A DNA stretch of 64,000 nucleotides from DATARH01 sp963734125 (GTDB taxonomy: Bacteria > Pseudomonadota > Alphaproteobacteria > ATCC43930 > CGMCC-115725). The notes under the pieces are model-generated. The model searched no databases, was not told the DNA's origin, and was given only the letters and a program-made list of their open reading frames with translations. The translations under genes and the position numbers were made by a program. Below, piece by piece: positions 44,616 to 53,800 of this stretch (the stretch's first letter is position 1; every line of letters begins with the position of its first letter). The stretch lies in contig CAVTGB010000034.1 of assembly GCA_963734125.1 (NCBI GenBank), forward strand, positions 34,101 to 98,100. Direction: 5' to 3'.

Positions 44616-45932
44616 TCAGTGCACCGCCGGGAAGCCGGCAACGGGAATGCCCGACAGGCCCGGACGCCGCGCGTTCAGCAATCGGCGTGCGTCGTCCAAG
44701 CGGTCGGCGCCGAGATAGGCCTTCGCCAGCGTAAGCACCACTAGGTCGAGCTGGGCGCGGCTGCCGCCAATGCGCTCCAGCTCGCCGGCGATCGGCTGAA
44801 GCGCCTCGATCGCGGCGGCGAAATCGCGCCGTTCGAATGCGGCGAAGGCGTGCGACACCGCCGGAACGCAGGGGCCGGATGGGTAACGACCCTGACGCGC
44901 GAGCGCGTCCATCTGCCGTACGCGCGTCTCCAACGCCGCGTCATCGCCAGCCACAGCCTGCGCGAGCGCAATGTGCATGTCGGAAAACGCCACACCGGCG
45001 CGCGGGAACGCGCCATTTGCGAAATCATTCATCATCCGCCATGCGCCGGCGTCCCGCGGGTGCCCGGCGAGCTCCCAGCGCCACAGAAAGGAAACCCCAT
45101 CGTTGAGCTTGCCGCGCGGCGGCCCGCTGTGAACATCGGGCGCGAAGGCGTCGTCGAACAGCCGGAGCGCCGCCGCCGCATCGCCGGCCTCGATCTCGCC
45201 GAGCGCGAGGTGCCAGCTCAAGTGACTATAGAGTGAGCCGCTCCGCGGATAGGTGGGAAGCCACGATTTGAGAAACCCGCGCGCCGCGGGTGCATTGCCC
45301 TCCTCATAAGAGAGATGGGCGCGGGCATGCGCCGCCCACGGGTTTTTCGGGTTCTGCGCGAGCGATCGGTCAATCTTCGGGCGGGCGGCATCGCGCTCAC
45401 CATTCTCCGAAAACGCCATGCCGTGATGGGCCGTAAACCACCAATCGTCGCCGTAGTGCGGGGCAAGCCTGTTCAGGAGGTCCAGCAAACGACGTTTCTG
45501 CCCGGCGCGGCCGGAACTGCCGATGAGGCCGTTGGTGAACGCGGTGGTGCCGAGTACCAGGGCGTCGCGCGGCCAGGCATCGAGATGCGCCGGCAATGCG
45601 GAGAGTGCCGCTTCGGCGTCGCCCACCACCAGCAAGCCGAAAAATGCGATATGGCTGGTCTCCCGCGCGGAGAGACCGGGGCTGAGAGAATTGGCAGCCG
45701 CCATCGACGCGCGCGCCGCCGCCGCGTCCCCGCGTTCGAAGAGTAATTGCGCCTTTGCGGCATGGGCGAGGGCAAAACCGGGATCTTCGGCGACGGCGCG
45801 ATCGAATGCCTCGATCGCGCCGGGGTACATGGTCAGCTTTGCCGCACAGCCCTCGACATAGGCGTCCCGCGCGGCGGACGAGGCGGTGGACAACGGAAGT
45901 TCGTATCGGTCGGTCAGCATGCCCGGCGGCAT
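44616..45932 (-). CDS. TPR protein of the TTC38 family
   Basis: 438 residues, helical repeats throughout. Features of the TTC38-like group are YVEGCAAKLTMYPGAIEAFDRAVAEDPGFALAHAAKAQ at the start, LSPGLSARETSHI, DDWWFTAHHGMAFSE, NPWAAHARAHLSYEEG and SHLSWHLALGEIEAGD. No signal peptide is seen. The protein-binding partner is unknown. The gene converges on the subunit-3 gene, 10 bases away. Confidence 0.82.
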   Translation of the reverse strand: MPPGMLTDRYELPLSTASSAARDAYVEGCAAKLTMYPGAIEAFDRAVAEDPGFALAHAAKAQLLFERGDAAAARASMAAANSLSPGLSARETSHIAFFGLLVVGDAEAALSALPAHLDAWPRDALVLGTTAFTNGLIGSSGRAGQKRRLLDLLNRLAPHYGDDWWFTAHHGMAFSENGERDAARPKIDRSLAQNPKNPWAAHARAHLSYEEGNAPAARGFLKSWLPTYPRSGSLYSHLSWHLALGEIEAGDAAAALRLFDDAFAPDVHSGPPRGKLNDGVSFLWRWELAGHPRDAGAWRMMNDFANGAFPRAGVAFSDMHIALAQAVAGDDAALETRVRQMDALARQGRYPSGPCVPAVSHAFAAFERRDFAAAIEALQPIAGELERIGGSRAQLDLVVLTLAKAYLGADRLDDARRLLNARRPGLSGIPVAGFPAVH

Positions 45933-46020
45933 CAGGGATCCTCATCGCGAAATTCGCCGCAAACGATACGATCCGCCGTGGTGCGTGGGGAAGAGGCTGT
46001 GCGGGGAAAACCCGCTCCGC

Positions 46021-46245
46021 TCAGGCGATTGCGGTCATGTTCTTTGTGCTATTCGAGCGTTGATCATTTGCGACTTTGTTGGTCGATGGGGTTTGCAGGA
46101 TTTCCCGCAGCCGGTCGAGGGAATGCTCCTCGGAGAAATGGTGGGCGGCCAGTCGGGCGCCCTCCAGGCTGGCCTCGTCGTTGGCGGCGGAATCGGTGTG
46201 GAGGCGCTCGATCCGCTCGGCCAACCCTGTGGGGTCGTCACTGAC
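46021..46245 (-). pseudogene. C-terminal fragment of a glycosyltransferase (GT4-like)
   Basis: Only the last 70-75 residues are left. DPTGLAERIERLHTDSA, then EGARLAAHHFSEEHSLDRLREIL, matches the terminal helices of GT4-type glycosyltransferases. There is no N-terminal half upstream; instead a cyclase fragment follows at once. It appears to be a relic left by rearrangement. Confidence 0.6.
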
Positions 46246-46310
46246 CAATTGCGGTGATGATCTCCTCGACCATGCCATCGGCAAAGTATTCCTGCTCCGG
46301 GTCGCCCGAC
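46241..46310 (-). pseudogene. Fragment of a TolB-like/TPR adenylate-cyclase family protein (first piece, minus strand)
   Basis: About 23 codons read SGDPEQEYFADGMVEEIITAI, a hallmark block in cyclase-type TPR proteins of alphaproteobacteria. It ends at a chance stop. The block that normally follows roughly 50 residues later is found just next to it on the opposite strand, so an inversion split the original gene. Confidence 0.6.
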
Positions 46311-46440
46311 CCAAGGCCGGTGACCGGGTTCGCATTACCGGGCAGCTGATCGACGCGGTCACCGGCGCGCATCTGTGGGCCGACCGCTTCGATGGCTCGA
46401 TGGCAGACGTGTTCGACCTCCAAGACAAGGTGGCATCGAG
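46308..46440 (+). pseudogene. Fragment of the same cyclase-type protein (second piece, plus strand)
   Basis: About 45 codons read KAGDRVRITGQLIDAVTGAHL, WADRFDGSMADVFDLQDKV. In complete proteins this block lies downstream of the EQEYFADG block in the same orientation. Here the orientation is opposite, and both blocks are cut off. There is no start or stop of its own. Confidence 0.6.
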
Positions 46441-46477
46441 CGCCGCGATCAGAGCCGGCTACAGCGCAAAAACGGCC

Positions 46478-46887
46478 GAAGTGCAGAGTTGTCGATCGAC
46501 CTTGAGGGTCGAGGGTTTCTTGTGACCGGCGCCCTCGGCTAGATAGAGATCGATCAACTCACCGAAGGTCAGCGCGTCGCGCTCTTGCTGTCGCGGGATC
46601 GCGGCCGGCGGAGACTTCGGCGAGCAGCCGCTTCGCTTCGATCCGCGCCGCCGTCTCCGGAATCCACGGCGAGCCGTGCTTGCCGATCGTCAGCCGCCGC
46701 TTCGGCGCACCGCGGCCCGAGCCGGCGCGGTAATCGACCGCATAGATTTCGCGCCGGCCGGGGTGACGAGGAGCACGAAGCCCTTAACCTCGGTGTCGCG
46801 GACGAGGTAGGTAGCCACCCGCGGCCCGACACCATCGAGAGCACGCTTGGTGATCTTGCCTGCATCGAGCAATCTCCATCGCGCCAT
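46478..46887 (-). pseudogene. Degraded tyrosine-integrase N-terminal part
   Basis: From ATG 46,885-46,887 the reading is KRALDGVGPRVATYLVRDTEV, KGFVLLVTPAGAKS, then a frame loss, then YAVDYRAGSGRGAPKRRLTIG, then WIPETAARIEAKRLLAEVSAGRDP and, in yet another frame, ERDALTFGELIDLYLAEGAGHKKPSTLKVDR. This is the DUF4102/Arm-DNA-binding and core-binding start of a P4-type integrase. The catalytic half (R-H-R-Y) is missing. It marks a former integrative element at this site. Confidence 0.72.
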
Positions 46888-47020
46888 GAAACGTCCCGCC
46901 CTTGGCACGCTGCGCTTCCCTGTTAAATTGCGGCATTCCCTGTTCTGAGGGAATTCCCGCGACCGCCGCCGACCGCCGCCGTGGCAGGCGGCGCGCGCCA
47001 GAAGAGGAAACGCAAAGCAA

Positions 47021-47884
47021 ATGCCGATGCGCTCGCTGCTGTTTGTTCCGGCCGATAGCGGGCGCAAGCTCGCGCGCGCTCTCGAATCGGGCGCCGATGC
47101 GCTGATCCTCGATCTCGAGGATTCGGTGGCGGTGGCGAACCGCCCGACCGCGCGCCGGCAGGCCCGCGAGTTCCTCGCCGCGCATGGGAGGGAACGCATC
47201 CGCCGCTACGTGCGGATCAACCCGCTGGCGAGTGGGCTCGCTCTCGACGATCTCGCCGCCACGGTTGCCGGCCGCCCCGACGGCATCCTGTTGCCGAAAT
47301 GCCTGCCCGAGGACGTCCGCACCGCCGATCATTACCTCTCGGCCTTCGAGGCGGCGTGCGGCGCACCGGTCGGCGCCATCCGCGTCATCGCGATCGCCAC
47401 CGAGACGCCGGCCGCGGTCTTTGCGCTCGGCGATTACGCCGGAGTGTCGCCGCGGCTCGAAGCGATCACCTGGGGTGCGGAGGATCTGTCGGCGGTGATC
47501 GGCGGCAGCAACCGCACGATCGAGGGCGAATATGACGGCCCCTACCGGCTGGCTCGCTCGCTGTGCCTGTTGGCGGCGGCCGCGGCCGGGGTCATCGCAA
47601 TCGACACGATCTACACCGATTTCCGGGACGAAGCTGGCCTCACGGCGGAATGCCTGGCCGCGCGGCGCTCAGGCTTCGCCGCCAAGATGGCGATCCATCC
47701 GGCCCAGCTCGCCCCGATCAACGAGGCTTTCTCTGTCAGCCCGGCCGAGCGCGAATGGGCCGAGCGCGTCATCGCCGCTTTTGCCGCCAATCCTGACGCC
47801 GGCACCCTCGCCCTCGACGGCAAGATGATCGACAAGCCCCACCTCGTGCTGGCCCGGCGCCTTTTGGGGCTGAGTCCGGGCTAA
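47021..47884 (+). CDS. CitE-like CoA ester lyase (citrate lyase beta/malyl-CoA lyase family)
   Basis: 287 residues. MRSLLFVPADSGRKLARALES, ADALILDLEDSVA, RRYVRINPL, GILLPKCL, VIAIATETPAAVFALGDYAG and TWGAEDLSAVIGG are the standard blocks of the HpcH/CitE fold, with metal-binding Glu and Asp. It likely cleaves or forms a malyl-CoA, citramalyl-CoA or similar ester. It may be cotranscribed with the crotonase 49 bases downstream, a pairing that suggests acyl-CoA catabolism. Confidence 0.87.
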   Translation: MPMRSLLFVPADSGRKLARALESGADALILDLEDSVAVANRPTARRQAREFLAAHGRERIRRYVRINPLASGLALDDLAATVAGRPDGILLPKCLPEDVRTADHYLSAFEAACGAPVGAIRVIAIATETPAAVFALGDYAGVSPRLEAITWGAEDLSAVIGGSNRTIEGEYDGPYRLARSLCLLAAAAAGVIAIDTIYTDFRDEAGLTAECLAARRSGFAAKMAIHPAQLAPINEAFSVSPAEREWAERVIAAFAANPDAGTLALDGKMIDKPHLVLARRLLGLSPG

Positions 47885-47933
47885 TTCTCGATCGATTTCT
47901 CTTGACAGCTTGCTCAACCCGGGGAGCGCAGCG

Positions 47934-48737
47934 ATGGAGTTCCACGACATTCTCTATGAAAAGGAGCGCGGGGTAGCGACCATCACGATCAACCGCCCTG
48001 ATGTCCTCAACGCGTTTCGCGCCGAAACCGTCGAAGAGATGCTGGAGGCGATGCGCGATGCCGAGGGCGACCGCGAGATCGGCGTCGTCGTCCTCGCCGG
48101 TGCAGGAAACCGCGCGTTTTGCGCTGGCGGCGACAATTCCGCGCGCGCCGGTGGTGGCGAACGCGACGGCGGCTATGGCGGGCGCGGCCTCGTCGGGCTG
48201 CCGATCGAGGAACTGCACAGCGCAATCCGCGACAGCAGGAAACCGGTCATCGCCAAGGTGCAAGGCTATGCGATCGGCGGCGGCAACGTGCTCGCGACCG
48301 TGTGCGACCTGACGATCGCCTCCGAGAAGGCGGTGTTCGGCCAGGTCGGCCCGCGCGTCGGCTCGGTCGACCCGGGCTGGGGCACCGCCTATCTTTCGCG
48401 CCTGGTGGGCGAGAAGCGGGCGCGCGAGATCTGGTTTTTGTGCCGGCGCTACACCGCCGCCGAAGCCTTCCAGATGGGCCTCGTCAACAAGGTCGTGCCG
48501 GAGGGCGAGCTCGATAGCGAGGTTGCGGCATGGTGCCAGGAGATCCTGGCCTTGAGCCCGACCGCGATCGCCATCGCCAAGCGCTCGTTCAACGCCGACA
48601 GCGAGAACATCCGCGGCATCGGTGCGCTCGGCTTCGAATCGCTGGCGCTCTACTACAACACCGATGAGGCAAAGGAAGGCACGACCGCCTTCCTCGAAAA
48701 GCGCCGCCCCGATTTCCGCGCCAAACGGTCAAAATGA
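47934..48737 (+). CDS. Crotonase-family enzyme of the MenB/BadI type
   Basis: 267 residues. The oxyanion blocks are NRAFCAGGD and KVQGYAIGGGNVLATVCDL; GQVGPRVGSVDPGWGTAYLSRLVGEKRAREIWFLCR and AWCQEILALSPTAIAIAKRSFNADSE are near-identical in style to 1,4-dihydroxy-2-naphthoyl-CoA synthase (MenB) and 2-ketocyclohexane-carboxyl-CoA hydrolase (BadI). No other menaquinone gene is present, so a ring-opening hydrolase is as likely as MenB. Start ATG 47,934 has GGGGAG upstream. Confidence 0.86.
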   Translation: MEFHDILYEKERGVATITINRPDVLNAFRAETVEEMLEAMRDAEGDREIGVVVLAGAGNRAFCAGGDNSARAGGGERDGGYGGRGLVGLPIEELHSAIRDSRKPVIAKVQGYAIGGGNVLATVCDLTIASEKAVFGQVGPRVGSVDPGWGTAYLSRLVGEKRAREIWFLCRRYTAAEAFQMGLVNKVVPEGELDSEVAAWCQEILALSPTAIAIAKRSFNADSENIRGIGALGFESLALYYNTDEAKEGTTAFLEKRRPDFRAKRSK

Positions 48738-48751
48738 ATGCAATTCTGTAA

Positions 48752-48820
48752 GATGGGTTGAGCGGCGCGAAACCCATCGGCGCCGCCCGAAACCGCGATG
48801 GGTTTCACATTCGCCCAACC
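48752..48820. repeat. Intergenic palindromic repeat (GATGGGTT/AACCCATC)
   Basis: Arms GATGGGTT (48,752-48,759) and AACCCATC (48,771-48,778) form a perfect 8-bp stem, with a second copy GATGGGTTT and a CCCAACC arm at about 48,798-48,820. It occupies most of the gap before the oligopeptidase gene and resembles common dispersed repeats in alphaproteobacteria. It could act as a transcript-end or mRNA-stability hairpin. Confidence 0.65.
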
Positions 48821-48840
48821 GATCCCACTTTGGGGAAACC

Positions 48841-50868
48841 ATGACCGACAACCCGTTCTTTGAACCCTGGGATACGCCGTTCGAGCTGCCGCCGTTCGAG
48901 CGGATCCAACCGTCGCATTTCCCGCCGGCCTTTGATCGCGGCATGGCCGAGCAGGTGGCCGAGATCGCGACGATCGCCGGCAACCCCGCGGCGCCCGATT
49001 TCGCCAACACGATCGAGGCCCTGGAGCGCAGCGGCAGGCTGTTGCGCCGGGTCAGCCGGGTCTTCCACAACCTCGATTCGAGCGCGACCAATGACGCGCT
49101 GCAGGCGATCGATCGCGATTACGCGCCAAAGCTCGCCGCGCATCAGATGCAGATCGCGCTCGATCCCGGCCTTTTTACCCGGACTGATCGGCTCTACCGC
49201 GACCGCGACGGCATGGCGCTTACGCCTGAACAGCGCCGGCTCCTCGAGCGCCACCATCTGCGCCTCTTGCGCAGCGGCGCGCGGCTCGATCCCCATGAGA
49301 AGGCGCGAATGTCGGCGATCTCTCAGCGCCTCGCGACGCTCCATACGCATTTCGGCCAGAACGTGCTGCACGACGAAGACGAATGGTACCTCGCGCTCGA
49401 CGAGAGCGAGCTCGACGGGCTGCCCGATTTCGCCCGCGCCGCCGCCGCGACCGCCGCCCGCGAACGCGGTCTCGACGGGCGCTACGCGATCACGCTGGCG
49501 CGCGCTTCCGTCGAACCCTTCCTCGCGTTTTCGGCGCGCCGCGAATTGCGCCAGCTTGCCTACGAAGCGTGGGCGGCGCGCGGCACGCACAAGGGCCCGC
49601 ATGACAACGCGCTGCTGATCGCCGAGATCATGGCGCTGCGTGCCGAGCAGGCCCGGCTCCTCGGCTATGAGAACTATGCCGCCTATCGGCTCGACGACAC
49701 GATGGCAAAAACCCCGGAGGCCGCCGCTCACTTGTTGCGCCAGGTGTGGGAGCCGGCCAAGCACAGGGCGGCTGAGGAACGCGCCGACCTTGCCGCCGCG
49801 GCGCTCGCCGACGGGCTCAATGAGCCCATCGCCCCGTGGGACTGGCGCTATTACGCCGAAAAGGTCCGGCAGCAGCGCTACGACCTCGATGAGGCCGCGG
49901 TGAAACCGTATTTCGTCCTCGACAACATCGTTGCCGCCGCCTTCGACACGGCCGGGCGCCTCTTCGGCCTCCGCTTTGTCGAGCGGGCGGACTGCACGAG
50001 CTATCACCCCGATGTCCGCGCCTATGAGGTGCGCGACCAAGCCGGCCGGGCGGTCGGCCTCTTCCTCCACGACAATTTCGCCCGGCCCGGCAAGCGCTCG
50101 GGCGCCTGGATGAGCAGCTACCGCGAGCAGGAGGCGCTCGATGGCGAAGTGTTGCCGATCATCGTCAACAACAACAATTTCTCGAAGGGCGACCCGACGC
50201 TGTTGAGCTTCGACGACGCCAAGACCCTCTTCCACGAGTTCGGCCACGGGCTGCACGGGCTCCTCTCGCGCGTACGCTATCCCTCGCAATCGGGGACGGC
50301 GGTGCGCCGCGATTTTGTCGAGTTTCCGAGCCAAGTCTTCGAGCACTGGCTGGCGGTGCCGGAAACGCTGCGCCGCTACGCCCGCCATTACCGCACCGGC
50401 GAGCCCCTGCCCGAAACGCTGCTCGAGCGCCTCCTCGCCGCGCGCAACTTCAACCAGGGCTTCGCCACGGTCGAATACGCGGCCTGCGCCATGCTCGATC
50501 TCGACCTCCACGAGCGCCCCGACCCCGCGGGGCTCGACATCGCCCAGGTCGAACAGGAATTCCTCACCCGAATCGGCATGCCGCCGGAGATCGGCCTCAG
50601 GCATCGCCCGGCGCATTTCCAGCACCTCTTCGCCGGCAGCGGCTATGCGGCGGGCTATTACGCCTATCTGTGGGCCGAGGTGCTCGACGCCGACGGGTTC
50701 GCCGCTTTCGCCGAGGCCAAGGATCCCTTCGACCCCGCGCTCGCTGCCCGCCTCAAGAGGGTCTACAGCGCCGGCGACACCGAAGACCCGATGACGCTCT
50801 ACCGCGCCTTCCGCGGCCGCGAGCCGGAAATCGCCCCCCTCCTCGCCCAGCGCGGCCTGGCCGCGTAG
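48841..50868 (+). CDS. M3 family oligopeptidase (oligopeptidase A/Dcp type)
   Basis: About 675 residues from ATG 48,841. The N-terminus NPFFEPWDTPFELPPFERI is the standard M3A opening. The zinc site HEFGHGLHGLLS lies in FDDAKTLFHEFGHG, with the third ligand in FVEFPSQVFEHW. GSGYAAGYYAYLWAEVLDAD is the family C-terminal block. It degrades short peptides. It is separated by 22 bases from lhr, and the two are likely cotranscribed. Confidence 0.9.
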   Translation: MTDNPFFEPWDTPFELPPFERIQPSHFPPAFDRGMAEQVAEIATIAGNPAAPDFANTIEALERSGRLLRRVSRVFHNLDSSATNDALQAIDRDYAPKLAAHQMQIALDPGLFTRTDRLYRDRDGMALTPEQRRLLERHHLRLLRSGARLDPHEKARMSAISQRLATLHTHFGQNVLHDEDEWYLALDESELDGLPDFARAAAATAARERGLDGRYAITLARASVEPFLAFSARRELRQLAYEAWAARGTHKGPHDNALLIAEIMALRAEQARLLGYENYAAYRLDDTMAKTPEAAAHLLRQVWEPAKHRAAEERADLAAAALADGLNEPIAPWDWRYYAEKVRQQRYDLDEAAVKPYFVLDNIVAAAFDTAGRLFGLRFVERADCTSYHPDVRAYEVRDQAGRAVGLFLHDNFARPGKRSGAWMSSYREQEALDGEVLPIIVNNNNFSKGDPTLLSFDDAKTLFHEFGHGLHGLLSRVRYPSQSGTAVRRDFVEFPSQVFEHWLAVPETLRRYARHYRTGEPLPETLLERLLAARNFNQGFATVEYAACAMLDLDLHERPDPAGLDIAQVEQEFLTRIGMPPEIGLRHRPAHFQHLFAGSGYAAGYYAYLWAEVLDADGFAAFAEAKDPFDPALAARLKRVYSAGDTEDPMTLYRAFRGREPEIAPLLAQRGLAA

Positions 50869-50890
50869 CGCCTCGCGGAGCCGCTGGTCG

Positions 50891-53800
50891 ATGCCGCTGC
50901 CCTGCCTCTTTCACCCGGCGGTCGCCGCCTGGTTCGCGAAGAGCTTCGCCGCGCCGACCGAGGCGCAGGCCGAGGCCTGGCCGGCGATCAAGGAGGGCCG
51001 CCATGTCCTCATTGCGGCGCCGACCGGATCGGGGAAGACGCTGGCGGCGTTTCTCGCGGCGATCGACGGGCTGGTGCGCCAAGGCCTCGAGAGCGGGCTC
51101 CCGGACCAAACCCAAATCATCTACGTGTCGCCGCTGAAGGCGCTGTCAAACGACATCCAGCGCAATCTCGAACGCCCGCTCTGCGGCATCCGCGAGGAGT
51201 TGGCGGCGCTGGGCCTCCCGGATGTGGCGATCCGCACCTGGGTGCGCACCGGCGACACGCCCGCGGGCGAGCGCATCGCGATGCGCCGCTTGTCGCCGCA
51301 CATCCTCGTCACTACGCCCGAATCGCTCTACATCCTGCTCGGCTCGGAATCGGGCCGGCAGATGCTGGCGCCGGCCCGCACGATCATCGTCGACGAGATC
51401 CACGCGGTCGCGTCCAACAAGCGCGGCTCGCATCTCGCCGTCTCGCTCGAGCGCCTCGACGCGCTGTGCGGGCGCCCCTTATTGCGCATCGGCCTCTCGG
51501 CGACGCAAAAGCCGATCGAGAGGGTGGCGCGCTTCCTCACCGGCGCCGGCGCCCCGGGCGATTGCACGATCGTCGATTCGGGCCACCGCCGGCGCCGCGA
51601 CCTCGCGCTCGAACTGCCCTCGTCGCCCCTCGAATCGGTGATGTCGGGCGAGGTCTGGGAAGAGGTCTACGACCGGCTCGCCCAATTGACGCTCGCGCAC
51701 CGCACGACGCTCATTTTCGTCAACACCCGCCGCATGGCCGAGCGCGCGACCCGCGAGCTTTCGACCCGGCTCGGCGACAACAACATCGCCGCCCATCACG
51801 GCAGTCTCGCCAAGGAGCGCCGGCTCGACGCCGAGCAGCGGCTGAAGGCGGGGGCCCTCAAAGCGCTGGTGGCGACTGCCTCATTGGAACTCGGCATCGA
51901 CATCGGCGAGGTTGACCTTGTTTGCCAGCTCGGCTCGCCGCGCTCGATCGCCGCCTTCCTGCAACGGGTCGGGCGCTCCGGCCACGCGGTCGACGGGACG
52001 CCCAAGGGCCGCCTCTTCCCGTTGTCGCGCGACGAACTCGTCGAATGCGCCGCGCTCCTCGACAGCGTCCGGCGGGGCGAACTCGACCGCGTCACGATCC
52101 CCGAACAGCCGCGCGATGTGCTGGCCCAGCAGATCGTCGCCGAAGTCGCCGCGCAGGAATGGGGCGAGGACGCCCTGTACGCTCTCTTCCGCCGCGCCTG
52201 GCCCTATCGCGAACTGCCGCGAAAGGACTTCACTGCTGCCGTCCATATGCTTGCCGACGGCTACAGCACCCGGCGCGGCCGGCGTGGCGCCCTCGTTCAT
52301 CATGACGCGGTCAACGGCATGCTGCGCGGCCGGCGCGGCGCCCGGCTGACCGCGTTAACCTCGGGCGGCACGATCCCCGACACCGCCGACTATCAGGTCG
52401 TGCTCGAGCCGGAAAACCAGGTGATCGGCACGGTCAACGAGGATTTCGCGGTCGAGAGCCTGGCCGGCGACGTCTTCCAGCTCGGCAACACCGCCTACCG
52501 CATCCGCCGGGTCGAGCGCGGCACGATGCGGGTTGAGGACGCCGCGGGCCAGCCCCCCAACATCCCGTTCTGGCTCGGCGAAGCCCCCGGCCGCACCGAC
52601 GAACTATCACAATCGGTCTCGCGCCTGCGCGCCGAATTCGCCGCGCGGTTGAGCCCCTCTCCCGCATTGCGGGAGAGGGTGGCGAGCCCGCAGGGCGAGC
52701 CGGGTGAGGGCGGGGCTGCCGCGGCGCTTGATCGCCCCCTCACCCCAACCCTCTCCCCCGATGGGGGAGAGGGGGTCCTGGGATGGTTGATCGACGAGGT
52801 CGCCCTTGGCGACGCAGCTTCCCGCCAGCTCGTCGATTATCTCGCCGCTGCTCACGCCGCGCTCGGGGTATTGCCGACCCAGGACACCATCATCTTCGAG
52901 CGTTTTTTCGATGCGGTCGGGGGCATGCAGCTGGTCATCCACTCGCCCTATGGCAGCCGGCTCAACCGCGCCTGGGGCCTCGCCTTGCGCAAGCGCTTTT
53001 GCCGCAAGTTCAATTTCGAGCTGCAGGCGGCGGCGACCGAGGACAACATCGTCCTGTCGCTGACGACGGCGCACAGCTTCGAGCTCGCCGAGGTCGCCCA
53101 CTATCTCCATCCGGCAACCGTCCGCGATGTCCTCGTCCAGGCATTGCTCGACGCGCCGATGTTCATGACGCGGTGGCGTTGGGTCGCCGGGGTTGCGCTC
53201 GCGCTCCCCCGCTTTCGCGGCGGCAAGAAGGTGCCGGCGCCGCTCGCCCGCATGGACGCCGAGGATCTGATCGCCGCGATCTTCCCCGACCAGCTCGCCT
53301 GCGCCGAGAATTTGGCCGGCGCGCGTGAGATCCCGAACCATCCGCTGGTCGGTCAGACGATCGCCGATTGCCTAACCGAGGTGATGGATGTCGCGGGGCT
53401 GGAGCGGCTCCTCGAACGGCTCCACTCGGGCGACATCCAAGTCGTCGCGCGCGATCTGACCGAACCTTCGCCGCTGGCGCTCGAAGTCCTCTCGGCGCGG
53501 CCCTATGCCTATCTCGACGATGCGCCGTTGGAAGAGCGCCGCACCCAGGCGGTGATGGCGCGGCGCTGGCTCGCGCCGGAAGACGCCGCCGAGCTTGGCC
53601 GCCTCGACGCCGCGGCGATCGAGCGGGTGTGCGGCGAAGCCTGGCCCGAGGCGATCAACCGCGACGAACTGCACGACGCTCTCGCCTGGCTCGGCTTCCT
53701 CACCCACGAGGAAGCCGCCGCCGGGCCGGGCTGGAGCGAACTTCTTGTGGAACTGGCGCAAGAAAGGCGGGCGACGCGGCTGTATCTTACAGAGTTCCCG

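Noticed and set aside
46885..47020. Attachment site or tRNA next to the integrase stub
   Set aside because: The flank shows only short GGAATTCC-like repeats; no tRNA 3' end or duplicated att sequence could be seen.
47903..47908. TTGACA box upstream of the crotonase gene
   Set aside because: Only about 25 bases separate it from the start codon and no matching -10 element follows at the right distance.
48805..50625. 606-codon open frame opposite to the M3 oligopeptidase
   Set aside because: Same reason: an antisense shadow of a clear gene without any recognisable domain.
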